NCBI GenBank assembly: GCA_022478985.1
Contig: JAKSZP010009561.1
Coordinates: forward strand, 1 to 64,000
Length of the DNA stretch: 64,000 nt
Reading direction: 5' to 3'
DNA from: Massospora cicadina
Taxonomy: Eukaryota > Entomophthoromycota > Entomophthoromycetes > Entomophthorales > Entomophthoraceae
Shown: piece by piece, positions 12,901 to 23,790 of the stretch
How the letters are laid out: each line of letters opens with the position of its first letter
Position numbering within the stretch: the stretch's first letter is position 1
Made by a program: the position numbers and the translations under genes
The notes under the pieces: model-generated
Seen by the model: the letters and a program-made list of their open reading frames with translations, nothing else
Databases searched by the model: none
What the model was told of the DNA's origin: nothing

Positions 12901-13656
12901 AGTCCTATCCAGGGTGGACTAACTGGACATGATGGACATCCCTTACTCCATTGAGACCCAAAAAACCATCTGGAAATACGCTCACCATTCTCTGTTGCAG
13001 CCTCAAATCCGCTCGCATGTGTGGCGCTGCCTGAGGCGGGTGTACCATACAGCTGAGCGCTCTAACGCTTTACACTCATCCTGCGTCGTGTGTGGCCAGT
13101 ATGGAACGCTGTTCCACCGCCTGGAGAAGTGTCCTACCTCTAAAGTGATATGTCGCGAAGTCCAACGTCTGCTAGGCCAGGATCAAACGCATCACTTCAG
13201 TCTGTCAAGAGATATGTTTGCTTCATCAATGGCCTCCCCCTTCCACCCTCCCTCCATGCTCTGGTGGTTGCAATCGCCATGTGGACTATCCACACGATTG
13301 TCTTGGATGCCATCGCTGGCTCCAACCCCACCCTCCCAGAAGCTGTCCACAGATTCCAGTCTCATTTGGTGGACCACTTTCAAGCGTGGATGTTTGGATA
13401 TCTCCCACCGCATCGCCAACAGCTGGTCTCCTCCTGGTTCCCAGTCTGGTTCATCAAATCAGACCCCTTCCTCCACACGTGCTCAATAGTGGCTACGGCC
13501 CCCTTCACACGTTCCCTCCCCCCTCCCCATAAGTGGCGTTCCCGCTGGCAACAAGAGATAGCATTGCTTCTCTGGGGTGCCCCCCTGGTACTAAGTTTAT
13601 CTTTCCTGAGTCATATTCGGAAGTGTCCGTCCCATGGTCAGCCTTCCCCACAATAA
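9903..13656 (+). pseudogene. L1-a ORF2 (endonuclease, reverse transcriptase, zinc finger)
   Basis: ORF2 nicks DNA and primes reverse transcription at the nick. It starts at 9903 (MGETFTLG), six bases after the ORF1 stop and in the same frame. Endonuclease motifs include IQESH, NIYAPNG and LVGDMNC. RT motifs lie in the long open part 11357-12655: NWRPIPLTNTD, EQFGFIPRRSIWDN, LDQQKAYDRVNWEYL, RQGDPLSPLLYN and the active site MAFADDC. A zinc-finger-like CVVCGQYGTLFH...C lies near 13085-13135. A lost C near 10490 shifts the frame between endonuclease and RT. TGA stops lie at 10038, 10323, 11150, 11288 and 12653. The final TAA (13654) overlaps a polyadenylation signal. Confidence 0.9.
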
Positions 13657-13680
13657 ATTTAAAATTTAAATTTAAATTTA
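13652..13680 (+). terminator. L1-a polyadenylation signal and TTTAAA tail
   Basis: AATAAA at 13652-13657 contains the ORF2 stop codon, and an AAATTT-type tail follows to the target duplication. L1-b has the same arrangement at 62622-62640, and half-LINE X1 ends in the same kind of tail. The tail is not a simple poly(A). Confidence 0.7.
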
Positions 13681-13698
13681 AACATTTATTGAATTTGT
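13680..13698 (+). repeat. Right target-site duplication of L1-a
   Basis: Copy of 8365-8383 with two mismatches, directly after the TTTAAA tail. The solo LTR S1 continues from here to 14355. Confidence 0.65.
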
Positions 13699-14360
13699 TA
13701 AAACTATCAAAGTTTTTTTTAATAATTGTTTCAGTAGTAGAATAATTTAGGCAACATGACCCTTATTGAATTGGTATTTGGCTCCTGAAATTAATAAACA
13801 ATTGCTGAACCATGGTGATTAACCTACTGGAGATAAAAAAGCAAAGGGACCCACCATTATTCAGAAGTTAATCTTAAGGGTCAAAACCTTTCAGAATTAT
13901 TAATTATTCTCCAGTGAGCAGTTGAAGAGCTATGCGCCTGTTGCACTGTAAACCCCTAGTAATTTCATATTAAGAAGATCTCTATTTGATAAAAAACCTT
14001 ATTGTTTATATATTAATTCTTTAAGTTTATTCTTGGGATAAGAGTGCAAGGACTGGATATCCTTAGATTGTTTAGTTTGCATCAGATCTCCGCTTAGCTC
14101 TAAGTGAAGAGAATAGGGAAGCGTTCCCTACCAGTTTAAAGTTATTTCCAAGTGGAAGAAGCACCTGTTTAGCGTTAAACCTTATACCTAAAGTGGCTTT
14201 AAGAGCACTAAACTTGAATAATAACCTTCATACTATTACTGCCTTAATTCTTTAATTTCATTTAATCAACGCATTCTATAAAGAATCTGTGCAGTAAAAT
14301 AAGGGAGCTAAAGCATGCTACAATCTCTAAAGAGTCAAGTTCCCAGATTTTAACACTCCC

Positions 14361-16446
14361 TACTTTTTATTTTTGTATTGCACTGGGTGCTGCTAGTACA
14401 GGTAAACCATAGTTTTTAATTTTCTTCTAACTCTTTTTGACTGGCCACATACTGGCTGTTACTTTCTCATGGTATGACAAAGTTCACACAATTGCTATCA
14501 TTTTATGACCTGATGTGTGCAGGTTTTTTATGATTTTTTTTCTAAAGTTGCTCTCCTTCCCCTTTCATCTAATACTTTTGTGATGAGTGACTTGATTTTG
14601 TTGGGCGACCCAGCCACATATTGTTGATCTTCTTTGGTTGACTCCCACAGAGACATGTTGAGCTTCACAAACTGAAGTCTTTATGGGTCTTTATGACCTC
14701 TTTCCAAAAGAATCTCTCCTTCTTCATACAATGGCTCTCCCTTGTTTACACAATATTCAGTTGCTGTCTATGTCACACATAAAATTCATTGTTGCACCGT
14801 TGGTTTTGCCCCCAAATTTACCAATTTACTACCACAAAATTGATTCTCAGATCTCTGGCTCATTTCAGTATCATTTACTTCTGAGGGATCTTCTTCACAG
14901 GCGACCCAATGGAGCAAGCTTTGACCAACTAATCTCACTTTATTCGAGTTCCATAACTGGGTAGAAACCACAACTTTGGCGCAAAAGTTCATGACTCCTT
15001 TCTGTGCTGATCCTCTTGTGAAATGGCCTTGCATTTTATCATGCAAAGTATCCTAGGGAACACCACATATTGTTGCGGCTCTCACGCTACCTTGATGGTC
15101 ATTGGGCGCACTTAAGCAGATATGGATCACCTGGAAAGCAAAGTCCTTGGTGCAGGTAACAGCCCTGCATGGTGCCACAGGTGGGCTGAGTTGTCCTCCC
15201 GCTTAAATGCAATAGTAAGAGAACACCAACACTGCGTTGTGTCAATATATAATAAAAAAACTATTATGGTGTGAAGTCTTTTTACACCTATTTCTCATGA
15301 CTGTTTTTCTCTCCTAGACTAACATAGTTTAAACCCAAGTTTGGCAGATAAAAAATTCCATCACAAATATGCTGCAGGAGGTATCCACTAAAATTCACAA
15401 AATTTACTTCAAGTTGTGCAGGTCTGACCCTGGAATGCATGCCTAAATTAAAATTTCATTGATAGTGCACATAGCTTCACTGTCACCAGATAACCAAACT
15501 AAATTAACTTGATTTCACAAGATGAACTCTGACTTTCTGTTCATGGTACGCTACAAAGGAAATGACCAGGCTCTGGTGGGATTCCTTATGAATTATACCA
15601 GTATATTTTACCATCATATCCAACCTTCTTTTAGCCTCTATGAATAAATGTTTATTGTAATATGCCTCCTTCCTGGTGGCCAAGTGGCATATATGGTAAC
15701 TTTGTAAAAAACAGTGATATATTGGATTTAGAAAACTGGCGTTTATCTCTCTTATAAACACTGATACCTAACTTTGTACTAAAATTATAGCTAAGCGCCT
15801 TGGGGAAGTTGCTTCTGATGTAATATCCCTTACACAATTCAGCTTCATACCCAGAAGATCCATCTTAGATAACATCCACATAATAGTTAACGCCTGCCAA
15901 TCTCCTGCCACTGGTGCTCTTTTATTCCTGGATCAACAAAAAGCCTATGCATGTTAACTGGACTTACCTTAGGGCTTTCCTCCAAAAATTTCAGCTTCTA
16001 TCTCAATTCATAAATTGTGAGATTGCTTAATGAAACAGCCACAATAGCAGTACATGGCTAAGATTTACTAAATGATTTGGTTTGTCTGAAGAGGGATCTC
16101 CATCAGGGTGACCCTATGAGACCTCTTTTGTACAACTTTAAACTTGGCCCACTCCTCCACAATGCTTTGCTCATCTTAAAGATGTTCATGTGAAAGGCCA
16201 GAAACTGGTCAAGATACTAGAATTTGATGATGATTGTGTAGTTGGTATATGAATAAAATAAGGTGATTAATCATTGAATCTACCATTGAGGAGTTTTTTG
16301 GAGTCAGTAATGCAGCCCTCAATGTCAACAAGACCGAGACAATCCTTTCTTGATAAGTATTAAACTTGATGGATGCCTTACACCTCTGATCAGCAGCATA
16401 TTCCAGCTACAAGGTCCCTTATATTTTTTTCCTAAGGTTAATCACA
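14361..16446 (+). pseudogene. L1-old ORF2: endonuclease remainder and RT remnant
   Basis: Similarity to ORF2 of L1-a resumes at about 14365. LAVTFSWYDKVHTI near 14450-14500 matches VVTFSWADIAHTI. RT pieces follow at 15640-15960: a decayed NWR motif, FIPRRSI-like codons and LFLDQQKAYA matching LVFLDQQKAYD. The active-site region near 16215-16240 reads as DDDCVVG-like codons. Stops and indels are dense. It ends at the S2 insertion. Confidence 0.65.
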
Positions 16447-17384
16447 TGTTGCATGTCAGAAATTAACCAGATGAATTCCTCCAATGATTGATTAATATTT
16501 GGTATGAAACAGGCCAATAGTAGGGGAATGGCTTATTCACAGAATTTTGTGGTTATTAGTTGATTGCTTGGTGGTTGCTCCCCAATGTAGGTTTAGCAAA
16601 ATCAGTATTCTGCCAAGTTGGGTGTTAGGAATAAGTGGAGCTAATCAATGAACCAAATTGGTACTAGGATCACTGGTGACTAGTAGCAAAGGATGATCCA
16701 TATATATTATTTTAGTAAAATTGGCAGATTTTGACTAGCCTGAGTTTGAGGCAGCTGAGGATGTTCCTGGCGCCTCATATATAATAATTAAATGTCACCT
16801 GAAAAAGGTGATTCCCCAAAAAACATCTACAAAGAGTCGGAATGTGTTGTTGGCAGAAAGCCAAAAAAATCTAAGTTACCCAAGCGACCAAAGATGTTTC
16901 CAGTGCATAATTACTTAGTCAAATCCCAAATTCGATATCTATCTATATAATAATTATATGGCTCACTGGCAACTGAAGGCCGAGGATGAAGCCAAACTAA
17001 TACTTGTACATTGGGAAGGTTGGGGCTAGAAGGTCATACCAGGGAGAGAGAAGTTCAGTGAGAAGAGAAAATGGTTGGAAGAACATGCAATGTGCTAATA
17101 GGTCAGCGATAAGCAGTAGCCTTTTTGTACATGTTATTACCTGGTGCTTCCCTCCCAATAAATATCTCCCTTTGCCTAAGATCCCTTTTTATAAGTTTAT
17201 GTTTATACTTGTTGGTTGGGGTTTAGGACAGGGATCCCCAAATGGCGCAGGTGACACGCCAAGGGGTCAGACGGCACTTCTGGCCCTGACGCCTAAGACA
17301 AAACGGCAAGGGTCAGCCAGTTTTCATAATGGCTGGCCTGCCAACCAGCAGAGCCCACTGTCATCAAAAAGTATTTTTCTAACA
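16447..17384. repeat. Insertion S2 (about 0.94 kb) in L1-old, possibly a solo LTR
   Basis: L1-old homology to the younger LINE copies is lost at about 16446 and resumes at about 17385. The insert begins TGTTGCATGTC and ends TTCTAACA, so TG...CA ends are possible. The flanks do not give a clean five-base duplication (TCACA against TAACA or ACGCC). The only longer open frame (17004-17432) runs across the right edge, so it is not a gene. Identity is uncertain. Confidence 0.45.
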
Positions 17385-18640
17385 ACGCCCCTCTTGTGCT
17401 TCCATTTTCTTATAGGCCTTCTATGGGTCTAGTCTACCACCTGGGAGTATGGCTTGAGTTGGGTTTGTGCCACCACCATGATGGAGAACCATCTTTTTGA
17501 TAAAGTGATTAAGGGCATTGCTGCCCTCAGAGTACAGCAATTTAGCCTGGCTGGCAGATTAGTGGTTTCCAACTCACTACTTCTGTCCATTGTTTGGTTT
17601 ACCAAGCTACTGCTACTGCTTTTCACCCTCCTTTTTTGCTACACTTAATGCTTTCATCCAAGATTGACTATTGCTAGACCACTATCCCCCCCGTGAATCT
17701 TGACGTTCTGTTTGGCATATGGCACAGTGTGGGTATGGGACTTATTACCTATGTGTACCATGCTTCCAATATACTTGGCTCTTATTTTGCCTAGGTAACT
17801 AACCCCGCACTCCCTACTCAAAACTGGTCCCATGCGTCACAGTCCAACTACCTGTGCTCTCCACCTTTGCAATCCAGACCATCCTAATTCTATACTCAAC
17901 TATCTAATTCTTACCCCTCTTCTGCAGGTCCTCATGGGGCCCATGCCCACTTTTGGATACACCTGGCTATGCTTAGTGCATAATGGAGGATCTAGATCAA
18001 TGGTCACGCTTTCCAGAGGGGTCTCCCTTCTCCCCTTTTTACCAAAAAGGTTTGTAAACAAGTTTTTCAAACACGTTAACTCACCATCTAAGTATCATTG
18101 CCCGTGTTGACTATCTTAGTATGATGGACATACCTTATTCTTTGGACACCCAGAAAGTCATTTGGAGGTATGTTCATCATCCTTTATTACATCCCAGGGT
18201 TTGCGCTTATGTATGGAGATGCCTGAAGAGGGTATATTGCACTGCTGGGCGGTCCAACGCAGCTCAATCTTCATGTGCAGTGCGCGGCCAACATATGTCT
18301 TTAGTCCACCATCTGGAAGAATATCTGCTATCTCAGGCGATCTGGCGTGAAGTCATACATCTTTTCCGTCACATACAGCACAGGCTTTTAGCCTGTTATA
18401 AAAATCTTCACTTTTACCATAACTCACCTCATTTCTCCACCTCTTTGTTCCTCAATTGTACCAATTGTATTATGGATGATACATACCATTGTCCTGGACG
18501 CCTTTTACAGCACTACTCCCACCCTTTGTGTAGCCATTTGTCACTTCCACTCCAACCTTGTTGAAATCTTTTCTAACCTTATTGTTTAGTCCCATGCTAC
18601 CACGCAAACGCCGGTTGACCTCCTCCTGGTTCCATATTTA
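17385..18640 (+). pseudogene. L1-old ORF2 C-terminal remnant
   Basis: The piece at 17430-17640 aligns with the LTGRVVLANSMLLSKVWFG region of the younger copies (here LAGRLVVSNSLLLSIVWF). The stretch at 18121-18360 encodes MMDIPYSLDTQKVIWRY and WRCLKRVYCTAGRSNAAQSS, matching the same block of L1-a. The zinc-finger cysteines are partly lost (CAVRG in place of CVVCG). The tail follows at about 18820-18855. Confidence 0.75.
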
Positions 18641-18929
18641 GTTCCTAGTTATAGACCCTTAACTTCATTAGTGTTTTGTAATGTCGTAAGCTTTCCCTGA
18701 CACCTCCCCTTATCATAGCACTGGTGGTAGCTCTGGCAACAATAGGTAGCTCTGAATCCTCTTGGGTGCCTTTTATCTTTTCTTTGTGTTTAGATTTTGT
18801 TTATAACATAAGTATCTGTCCCCAGTTGTCCTTTATAATTAAATTAAAATCTACGTTATTCAGAAGAGATTTTAACACATATAACATAAGGTCTGTGCAA
18901 TTGGGAATAGTTCCCTTTTTTATGTAAGA

Positions 18930-19570
18930 TAAGATATTCCTCAGAAAGATGGAATATACCTACAAATTTATACTCATATTGAAATTCAAATAAACCTTAT
19001 TTATATTCTTCAAAAAGGGGCTCATATAATTTGGAACCTAAATCAGGACCAAGCCATTAAACCTACTAGGACTGCCCTTACTTTAGTTACTATCTTATTC
19101 CACCTCATATTTAATTGACCCTTACTACTATATAACACTGCTAATGATAAGTATATAGGCACAATTATATTGCAACATGACAATTAAAAGATGGATTGCC
19201 TATGTGACATATTTAGCAAGACCTCAATAAAAGCTGAACAACATTGCAGAATAACAGAATAAGAGCTTTTTTATACTCTTAATTATTATCATTTTACATC
19301 CTTACCAATATGGGATGTGCTTTACTGTACTAAAAACCATGCCTTTCTCTGATAGTTACAGAAGATGAAAGAATGGATGTAAGATTGATGAGATAGACTC
19401 TCTTACTGCATAACTATAAATACATTATTGTTCACTAAGCTTGTTATTCCATAAGGATGCTGAAGAGCTATTCTAAATGGCAGTCCTTGCTGTCATAAAC
19501 TCTAAGTTATATCAAACCATATGACGATTAACTAGCCATATAGATGGTAATTAATGACTTTGGAATCTTT
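18930..19570 (+). pseudogene. R1 relic: gypsy RT end and RNase H
   Basis: Frame-jumping fragments in the expected order. FFKKGAHIIWNLN near 19005-19040 resembles the junction of RT and RNase H. A TANDKYIGTIILQHDN block near 19137-19185 resembles an RNase H TDA(S/N)...GAVL motif. FSKTSIKAEQHCRITE and a KMKEWM-like piece follow near 19210-19380. Several stops interrupt it. The integrase of what may be the same element appears on the same strand at 44330-44720, beyond Chr-1. Confidence 0.55.
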
Positions 19571-20117
19571 AGCTGAGTTAAAAAGGGATGATAAAGTATA
19601 TTCAGAAATTTTTTTTAGCTTTGCGCTTTTTTGAAACAAAGCCAAGTGTAATTTATATCTACTTGGAGGTGCCAGGAGGAGAACTGGAGTTGGACTTAAC
19701 CTATTCTAAAGATCTAGAGATTCCAAGCAATTCTCGTGGCTGTATAGATAACTTCACCATTGAAAACTGAACTTTAAACGAAAAATAAATATGAGATGTA
19801 AAATTACATTATTATGAAACAAGGTATTACTAGTTAAAGTATCAAGGGAAAATCAGAAATGTGATGAGTGATAGGTGAATACTACATAAGAGGGTGGAAA
19901 GAGATTCAGGAATGCAGGAGACAATATCACTGTCCAGGTTCAGAGTTAGAGTAGATTAGGATCCCTTGGTGTAGGCTGGAATGAGATCAAATAATGGTAA
20001 CACAATTAAGTGGGTTTCAATATCTGTTACTAGGTGGTTAATAGGTGATAGGGCATTATATGTGATATAGGGTGGTTATGAGGTGATTAGAAAAGTTAAA
20101 CACTGAAAACAATTTCA
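19571..20117. other. Unassigned stretch left of Chr-1
   Basis: A 60-codon open frame at 19588-19770 has no motif I recognise and no supporting context. By position the stretch could be the decayed part of R1 between RNase H and integrase. I see nothing else in it. Confidence 0.3.
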
Positions 20118-20238
20118 TGTGACAGAAAAGAACATTCCTTACCATCACATTGTCTTTATTAGAGATATAGTAACAAAAACTAAAAAGATAACAATTTTAA
20201 AATAGGAAAAACAGAATTGACCTCAAGTATACCAAAAT
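20118..20238 (+). repeat. Chr-1 5' LTR, left part
   Basis: Begins TGTGACAG. The block from CATTGTCTTTATT to GACCTCAAGTATA matches 36395-36512 of the 3' LTR closely. It is cut at 20238 by solo LTR-2 and continues at 27477. Five-base flanks of the insertion are AAAAT and TAAAT. Confidence 0.8.
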
Positions 20239-20637
20239 TATAAGTCCTGGGGAACGTCCCCTGGGTGTTAATCAGGCCATTTCCCCAAAACTGAGCAAGA
20301 AGGTACCAAAGAGGATGGCTGTACCTCTCGTCACTCATGGCGATCTTGCCCATGTGGTAGACGAGCACTGGGAACCACTCTTCCACTTCAGATCCCTCCT
20401 CCAGTACCCACACTTGCCTCAGCAGAAATGTTACAAGGAATTAGCCTGCACTGAGATTGCCAAAATGAAATTGATCAGAATAACATTAAGTGATAGTCAG
20501 GCTGATGTTCAAATTTTAAATGGTCAAAAAGGAATAAAGACTGACCTATCAGCCAGAATGGCCGACAGTCTCAATTCAGTTAACACTATGATTGAGAAAA
20601 TCCTCCCTTCCAAAATTATCAGATACATCCCCAACAG
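20239..20637 (+). repeat. Solo LTR-2, left part
   Basis: Starts TATAAGTCC (a TG edge with one change). It matches the first 400 bases of the Chr-2 LTRs. It stops where Chr-2 starts and is completed by 26719-27476. Together they make one LTR of about 1.15 kb, so this was a solo LTR of the same family as Chr-2. Confidence 0.75.
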
Positions 20638-21453
20638 TGTAAGTCCCCAGGGAATGTCCTCTGGGCGTCGATTGGGCCACTTTCCCGTTCCTATGCAAGA
20701 AGGCACCAAAGAGGATGGCTGTACCCCTCGCTACTCAGGGCGATCTCGCTCACATGGTAGGCAAGCGCTGGGTAACAGCCCTCCCGCTTCAGATCCCAGT
20801 TCCAGTTCCCACACTCTCCTCAGCAGAACTGTTATGAGGAATCAGCGAAATCTACGCTGAGATCACCAAAATAAAATTGATTGGAACTAATTTGAGCAAC
20901 AATCAGCCCAATGCTCAGATTTCAAATGGTCAAAAAGGTATGAAGACTGATCTATTGGCCAGAATGCCCAACAGTTGTGATTTGTTTAACATGACAATCA
21001 AAAAATCTTCCCCTTCCCAAAATCGTCGGAGATCACCTCCAATGGGCAGGTAACAGCATTGGACACCATTGACAAGGTTTTGAAGCTTCCTGCTGGCAAA
21101 TTGGGCGTTGCTCCTGATGCAATGCCACTGACTGAACGATTGGCACAGCAACTGAGCACAGTCAGGCTGGATGTCCCAAACCCATTCCCACCCAATTGAA
21201 CCACCCCTTATGTGGGGTGGCCTTGGGGGATTCCTGCTGCTTGTTGGCTAAATGCTGTCATACCAATCATCGGAAATGTAGTCAAGCCTCAGTTTGGACA
21301 TTCAAGGTCAAACCAACAGAGACTTGGACTGCTTCCAAATTCTTCAATGTTGGTTCCCAGTTAAATTATCTGTTCCCCATTCCCAAACAATTCGCCAGTT
21401 AGGGTGAACTTGCGGGACCCAATCCTGGCTTGTTTCCCCTCCAAATCAACTAT

Positions 21454-21460
21454 TATTTAA
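21454..21460 (+). promoter_or_regulatory. Candidate TATA box in Chr-2 LTR
   Basis: TATTTAA, kept as TATTTAA at 26370 in the other LTR and as TATCTAA at 27132 in the solo copy. It is the best placed AT box for LTR transcription. Its spacing to the downstream ATG is the same in all three copies. Confidence 0.45.
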
Positions 21461-21550
21461 TCAGTCACATCGCACTGAGAAATTTGTTGGTTGATTTTTC
21501 TTCCTTAAAATTTTCCACTAAAAAAACCCTCCCCAAAGTTTAGTTTTTAT

Positions 21551-21787
21551 ATGTTGAAAATTAAGCCACCTTTTCCTCCAATGCTCTCATACCTCTCGGG
21601 GTTAATGGCCATGTTCATCTGGTATTCTATTTTGTGCCTGTATAAAAATCTGGCTCACCAGCAGATATCAATGGAGCTCCTTCCCAGTTCCATATTCGTC
21701 ATATCAGCAGCAGTGCCTTGGACATTCTGGTTTGCTGTTCGGATGCTCTGGAACTTTGGCTGGCAGGCCAGTCTAATTCTTGCTTGA
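21551..21787 (+). CDS. LTR-encoded small hydrophobic protein (candidate)
   Basis: A 78-codon frame lies within the LTR, starting MLKIK. It has two hydrophobic stretches that could be membrane helices, around LMAMFIWYSILCLY and SIFVISAAVPWTFWFAV, linked by a polar segment. The same ATG and frame recur in the other two LTR-2 copies: at 26468 (one extra G shifts the frame, then it resumes at 26529) and at 27227 (one stop). In this copy a TGA at 21785 ends it. In the other copies the frame reads on to the LTR edge, and here the codons beyond the TGA stay open for about 43 more, into the element interior. No family recognised. It could be chance, but three copies keep it. Confidence 0.4.
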   Translation: MLKIKPPFPPMLSYLSGLMAMFIWYSILCLYKNLAHQQISMELLPSSIFVISAAVPWTFWFAVRMLWNFGWQASLILA

Positions 21788-21839
21788 TGTTCGCCTGACA
21801 TAATTGATCAACCATTATTCTTAGCCATTTCCACCTTTC

Positions 21840-22478
21840 TTGTGTACATTGGACGTAGCAATAGTCCCTTATTTTCAACTGAATCAGGTTGTGAAGAAGA
21901 TTATCTCAGTCCACATTAATCTGATACCACATAAGACTACAAATCCATACCCCATAGTTGCCGCGGCTATTCTGCCCATGTCAGCAGAATCTGACATCCC
22001 GACTTGCAACGTGTTTACTCCCCACCAAAGCCTAGTGGTTTCCCCTGACCCCACAACCATCTCTTCAGTATCAATGGATTTATCCACAACTACCAATAAA
22101 GAGAACTCTGCTTACTTCTTAGTACCCATGAAGATTAGTGTTGGGTCTCATCACATCTCCTTTGAGGCCCTGGTGGACACTGGAGCCACGGGAAATTTTA
22201 TGCTTGTAGAACTGGCCCAGCAGTTGGAACTTGCCATGGATGCAGGTCCTTTGGTGATGGTTGCGTCATCAGCCTCCCAAACCTCATACCTGGTACGTCG
22301 ACCCATCACATTTTCAATACACCAGTTCAGCTTCTGCGACAACTTTTCTTCTATGCCAGACTTGGTGTTTCCAGTGATCTTAGGTGTGGGATGGTGGCGC
22401 TGGCAACATGTCAAAATCCACCTGGAGTCTAACATGCTGTCATTCGCTAATGATCAACTGGAAGGTGAAACCACCTAG
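21840..22478 (+). pseudogene. Chr-2 protease region
   Basis: An open stretch of 212 codons. The retropepsin active site is ALVDTGATGNFM near 22170-22205, and a second conserved block FPVILGVGWW near 22365-22400 fits the flap-distal (ILG) motif of gypsy proteases. The N-terminal 110 residues have no zinc knuckle and do not look like a full Gag. RT follows after stops. The start used here is simply the first ATG of the frame. Confidence 0.75.
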
Positions 22479-22639
22479 TTGACACTCTTATGAAAGCTCA
22501 AGGTTGCAGTTCTATCACATCCCTCGTCTCCTCTACAGGAATACCATCCATTTTCCAGAAAGTTTAATGCAATATTAAAGCATTTTCGATTCTGAAAAGG
22601 CGGATCATTTTAACCCCACACTAGATTGAACTGTGTTTT

Positions 22640-23420
22640 CGCACAACGGTGGAGTTGGTAATTATCAACTGCCCGTTGTATTCCCATACAGCTGAGGAGG
22701 AGGCTGCGCTCAACACCAGATTGGATGATATGTTAAAAAAGGGTGGTTGTTCAAGGAGACCTTGCCAGTCACGTCTCCCATCATCTTTGCTAAAAAAGCC
22801 GTTGGTTCTCTCCGCCCCTGTGTGGACTATGGATACTTAAATAAAATCACAGTTTCTGATCCCTACCCCTTGCCTTTATAAACAGATGATAAGCCAAGCA
22901 ATCGCCAAATCTCGGGTATTTTCTAAGCTGGCTCTCGTCAATGCATTCAACCAGATTTGGGCAATGAAAGGGCAAGAATGGCTAACACCAATCTGGATGA
23001 AGTGGGGCATTTCTAAATTCCGCGTAATGCCCTTTGGGATGAAGAAAGCTCCTGCTACATTTCAACACATGATTGACAATGTACTGGGTGACCTCTGATT
23101 AACTTGCGCAGTAGCATATATCAATGACATTCTGGATCACTCCCCGACTCCTGAACAACATGCTACTGACCTGGAAGCAGTTGTGGCCACCTTACATAAG
23201 GCAAGCTTGTTCGTCAAGCCTTCCAAGTGTGAGTTCTATAAGGAGGAGGTTACCTTTCTTGGGAACCTCATCCTTAAAGATGGTTATGCAATCCCTCCCA
23301 ATAAATTGGACGCTATCCAGGAATGGACAACCCTGACTACCCAGAAACAACTACAGAGTTTCTTGGGAACCATCATTTTTAAAAAAGTCTGCCAGCACTT
23401 TCCCAGCTCGCTGCCCCGCT
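22640..23420 (+). pseudogene. Chr-2 reverse transcriptase (active site mutated)
   Basis: Pieces in order: TSPIIFAKKAVGSLRPCVDYGYLNKIT near 22768-22850 across frames, then FSKLALVNAFNQI, VMPFGMKKAPATFQHMI (22886-23098), and FVKPSKCEFY with VTFLGNLI (23183-23280). The catalytic box reads AYINDIL near 23115-23140, where the family has YIDD, so the first catalytic Asp is Asn (GAT to AAT). A TGA precedes it. The enzyme is dead by both routes. Confidence 0.85.
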
Positions 23421-23479
23421 CCACCCCTTACAGGGAAAAATGTACCATTTGCTGGATGCCCAAATGCCAGCAGGCATTC

Positions 23480-23790
23480 AAATCGATCAAAGAGGTGTTT
23501 GTATCCCCTCCCATTTCGAAACACGCCAATCCCACCAAGCCATATATTGTTGCACGAGACGCTTCATCAGTAGCCGTGGGGGCAGTGTTGCTCCAGGAGC
23601 ATGATGGCTTGGAACACCCAGTCACCTACTTTTACCAAAAGTTCACCTATACAGAACAGTCTTTGGCTATTTTTTGGCAAGGAGTTGGCAGCTGTTGCAT
23701 GGGCCCTAACTCATTGGAGGTACCTGTTACAGGGTGCCTGACATGAGCTAACAGTCCTCATGGGTCACCAGGCCCTTTTGTACTTTCATA
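23480..23790 (+). pseudogene. Chr-2 RNase H
   Basis: YIVARDASSVAVGAVLLQEHDGLEHPVTYFYQKF matches, in pieces, the opening of gypsy RNase H, with the first catalytic Asp kept in RDAS near 23557. The later ELAAV.WALTHWRYLLQGA part is readable near 23680-23740 in another frame, so at least one frameshift lies inside the domain. Confidence 0.75.

Larger units (their letters stand above)
8391..13680 (+). mobile_element. L1-a: full-length LINE retrotransposon copy
   Basis: About 5.29 kb, collinear with L1-b (57362-62640) from the pyrimidine-rich 5' end ACTTTTCTTTCTCG to a TTTAAA-type tail. It holds ORF1 and ORF2 in the same frame, separated by six bases. ORF2 has an apurinic-type endonuclease, RT and a C-terminal zinc-finger region, the layout of L1/Tx1-like LINEs. 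A 5-kb copy with both ends present is unusual, because most LINE insertions are 5'-truncated. Stops and a frameshift make it inactive. It sits inside solo LTR S1 and has its own long target duplication. Confidence 0.9.
8115..14355. repeat. Solo LTR S1 inserted in L1-old, split by L1-a
   Basis: The sequence begins TGTTGAAATT at 8115 and ends TTTTAACA at 14355, the TG...CA form of an LTR. The flanking five bases are CACCC (8110-8114) and CTCCC (14356-14360), a target duplication with one transition. L1-old homology stops at one edge and resumes at the other. Without L1-a the LTR is about 0.93 kb. It carries no coding frame I recognise, and I found no second copy in the window, so its family and orientation are unknown. 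Confidence 0.65.
6410..18855 (+). mobile_element. L1-old: ancient, interrupted LINE copy
   Basis: Conserved pieces of the same LINE as L1-a and L1-b occur in order: ORF1 (6530-7250), endonuclease start (7930-8114), rest of endonuclease (14361-15060), RT (15640-16446) and the C-terminal zinc-finger region (17385-18640). It ends in an AT-rich tail at about 18820-18855 that matches the 3' end of the younger copies. Removing two insertions (8115-14360 and 16447-17384) leaves about 5.2 kb, the length of the intact copies (5.28 kb). It is much more diverged and AT-rich, so it is the oldest of the three copies. The 5' limit is approximate. Confidence 0.75.
20638..21800 (+). repeat. Chr-2 5' LTR
   Basis: TGTAAGTCC...GCCTGACA, 1163 bp, equal in length to 25556-26718. 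A TATTTAA box at 21454 lies about 95 bases before the start of a hydrophobic reading frame inside the LTR. I cannot point to a clear primer-binding site immediately after 21800. Confidence 0.85.

Noticed and set aside
20315..20860. 181-codon open frame across the left end of Chr-2
   Set aside because: It crosses the junction of solo LTR-2 and the Chr-2 LTR at 20638, so it is a chimera of two LTR copies.
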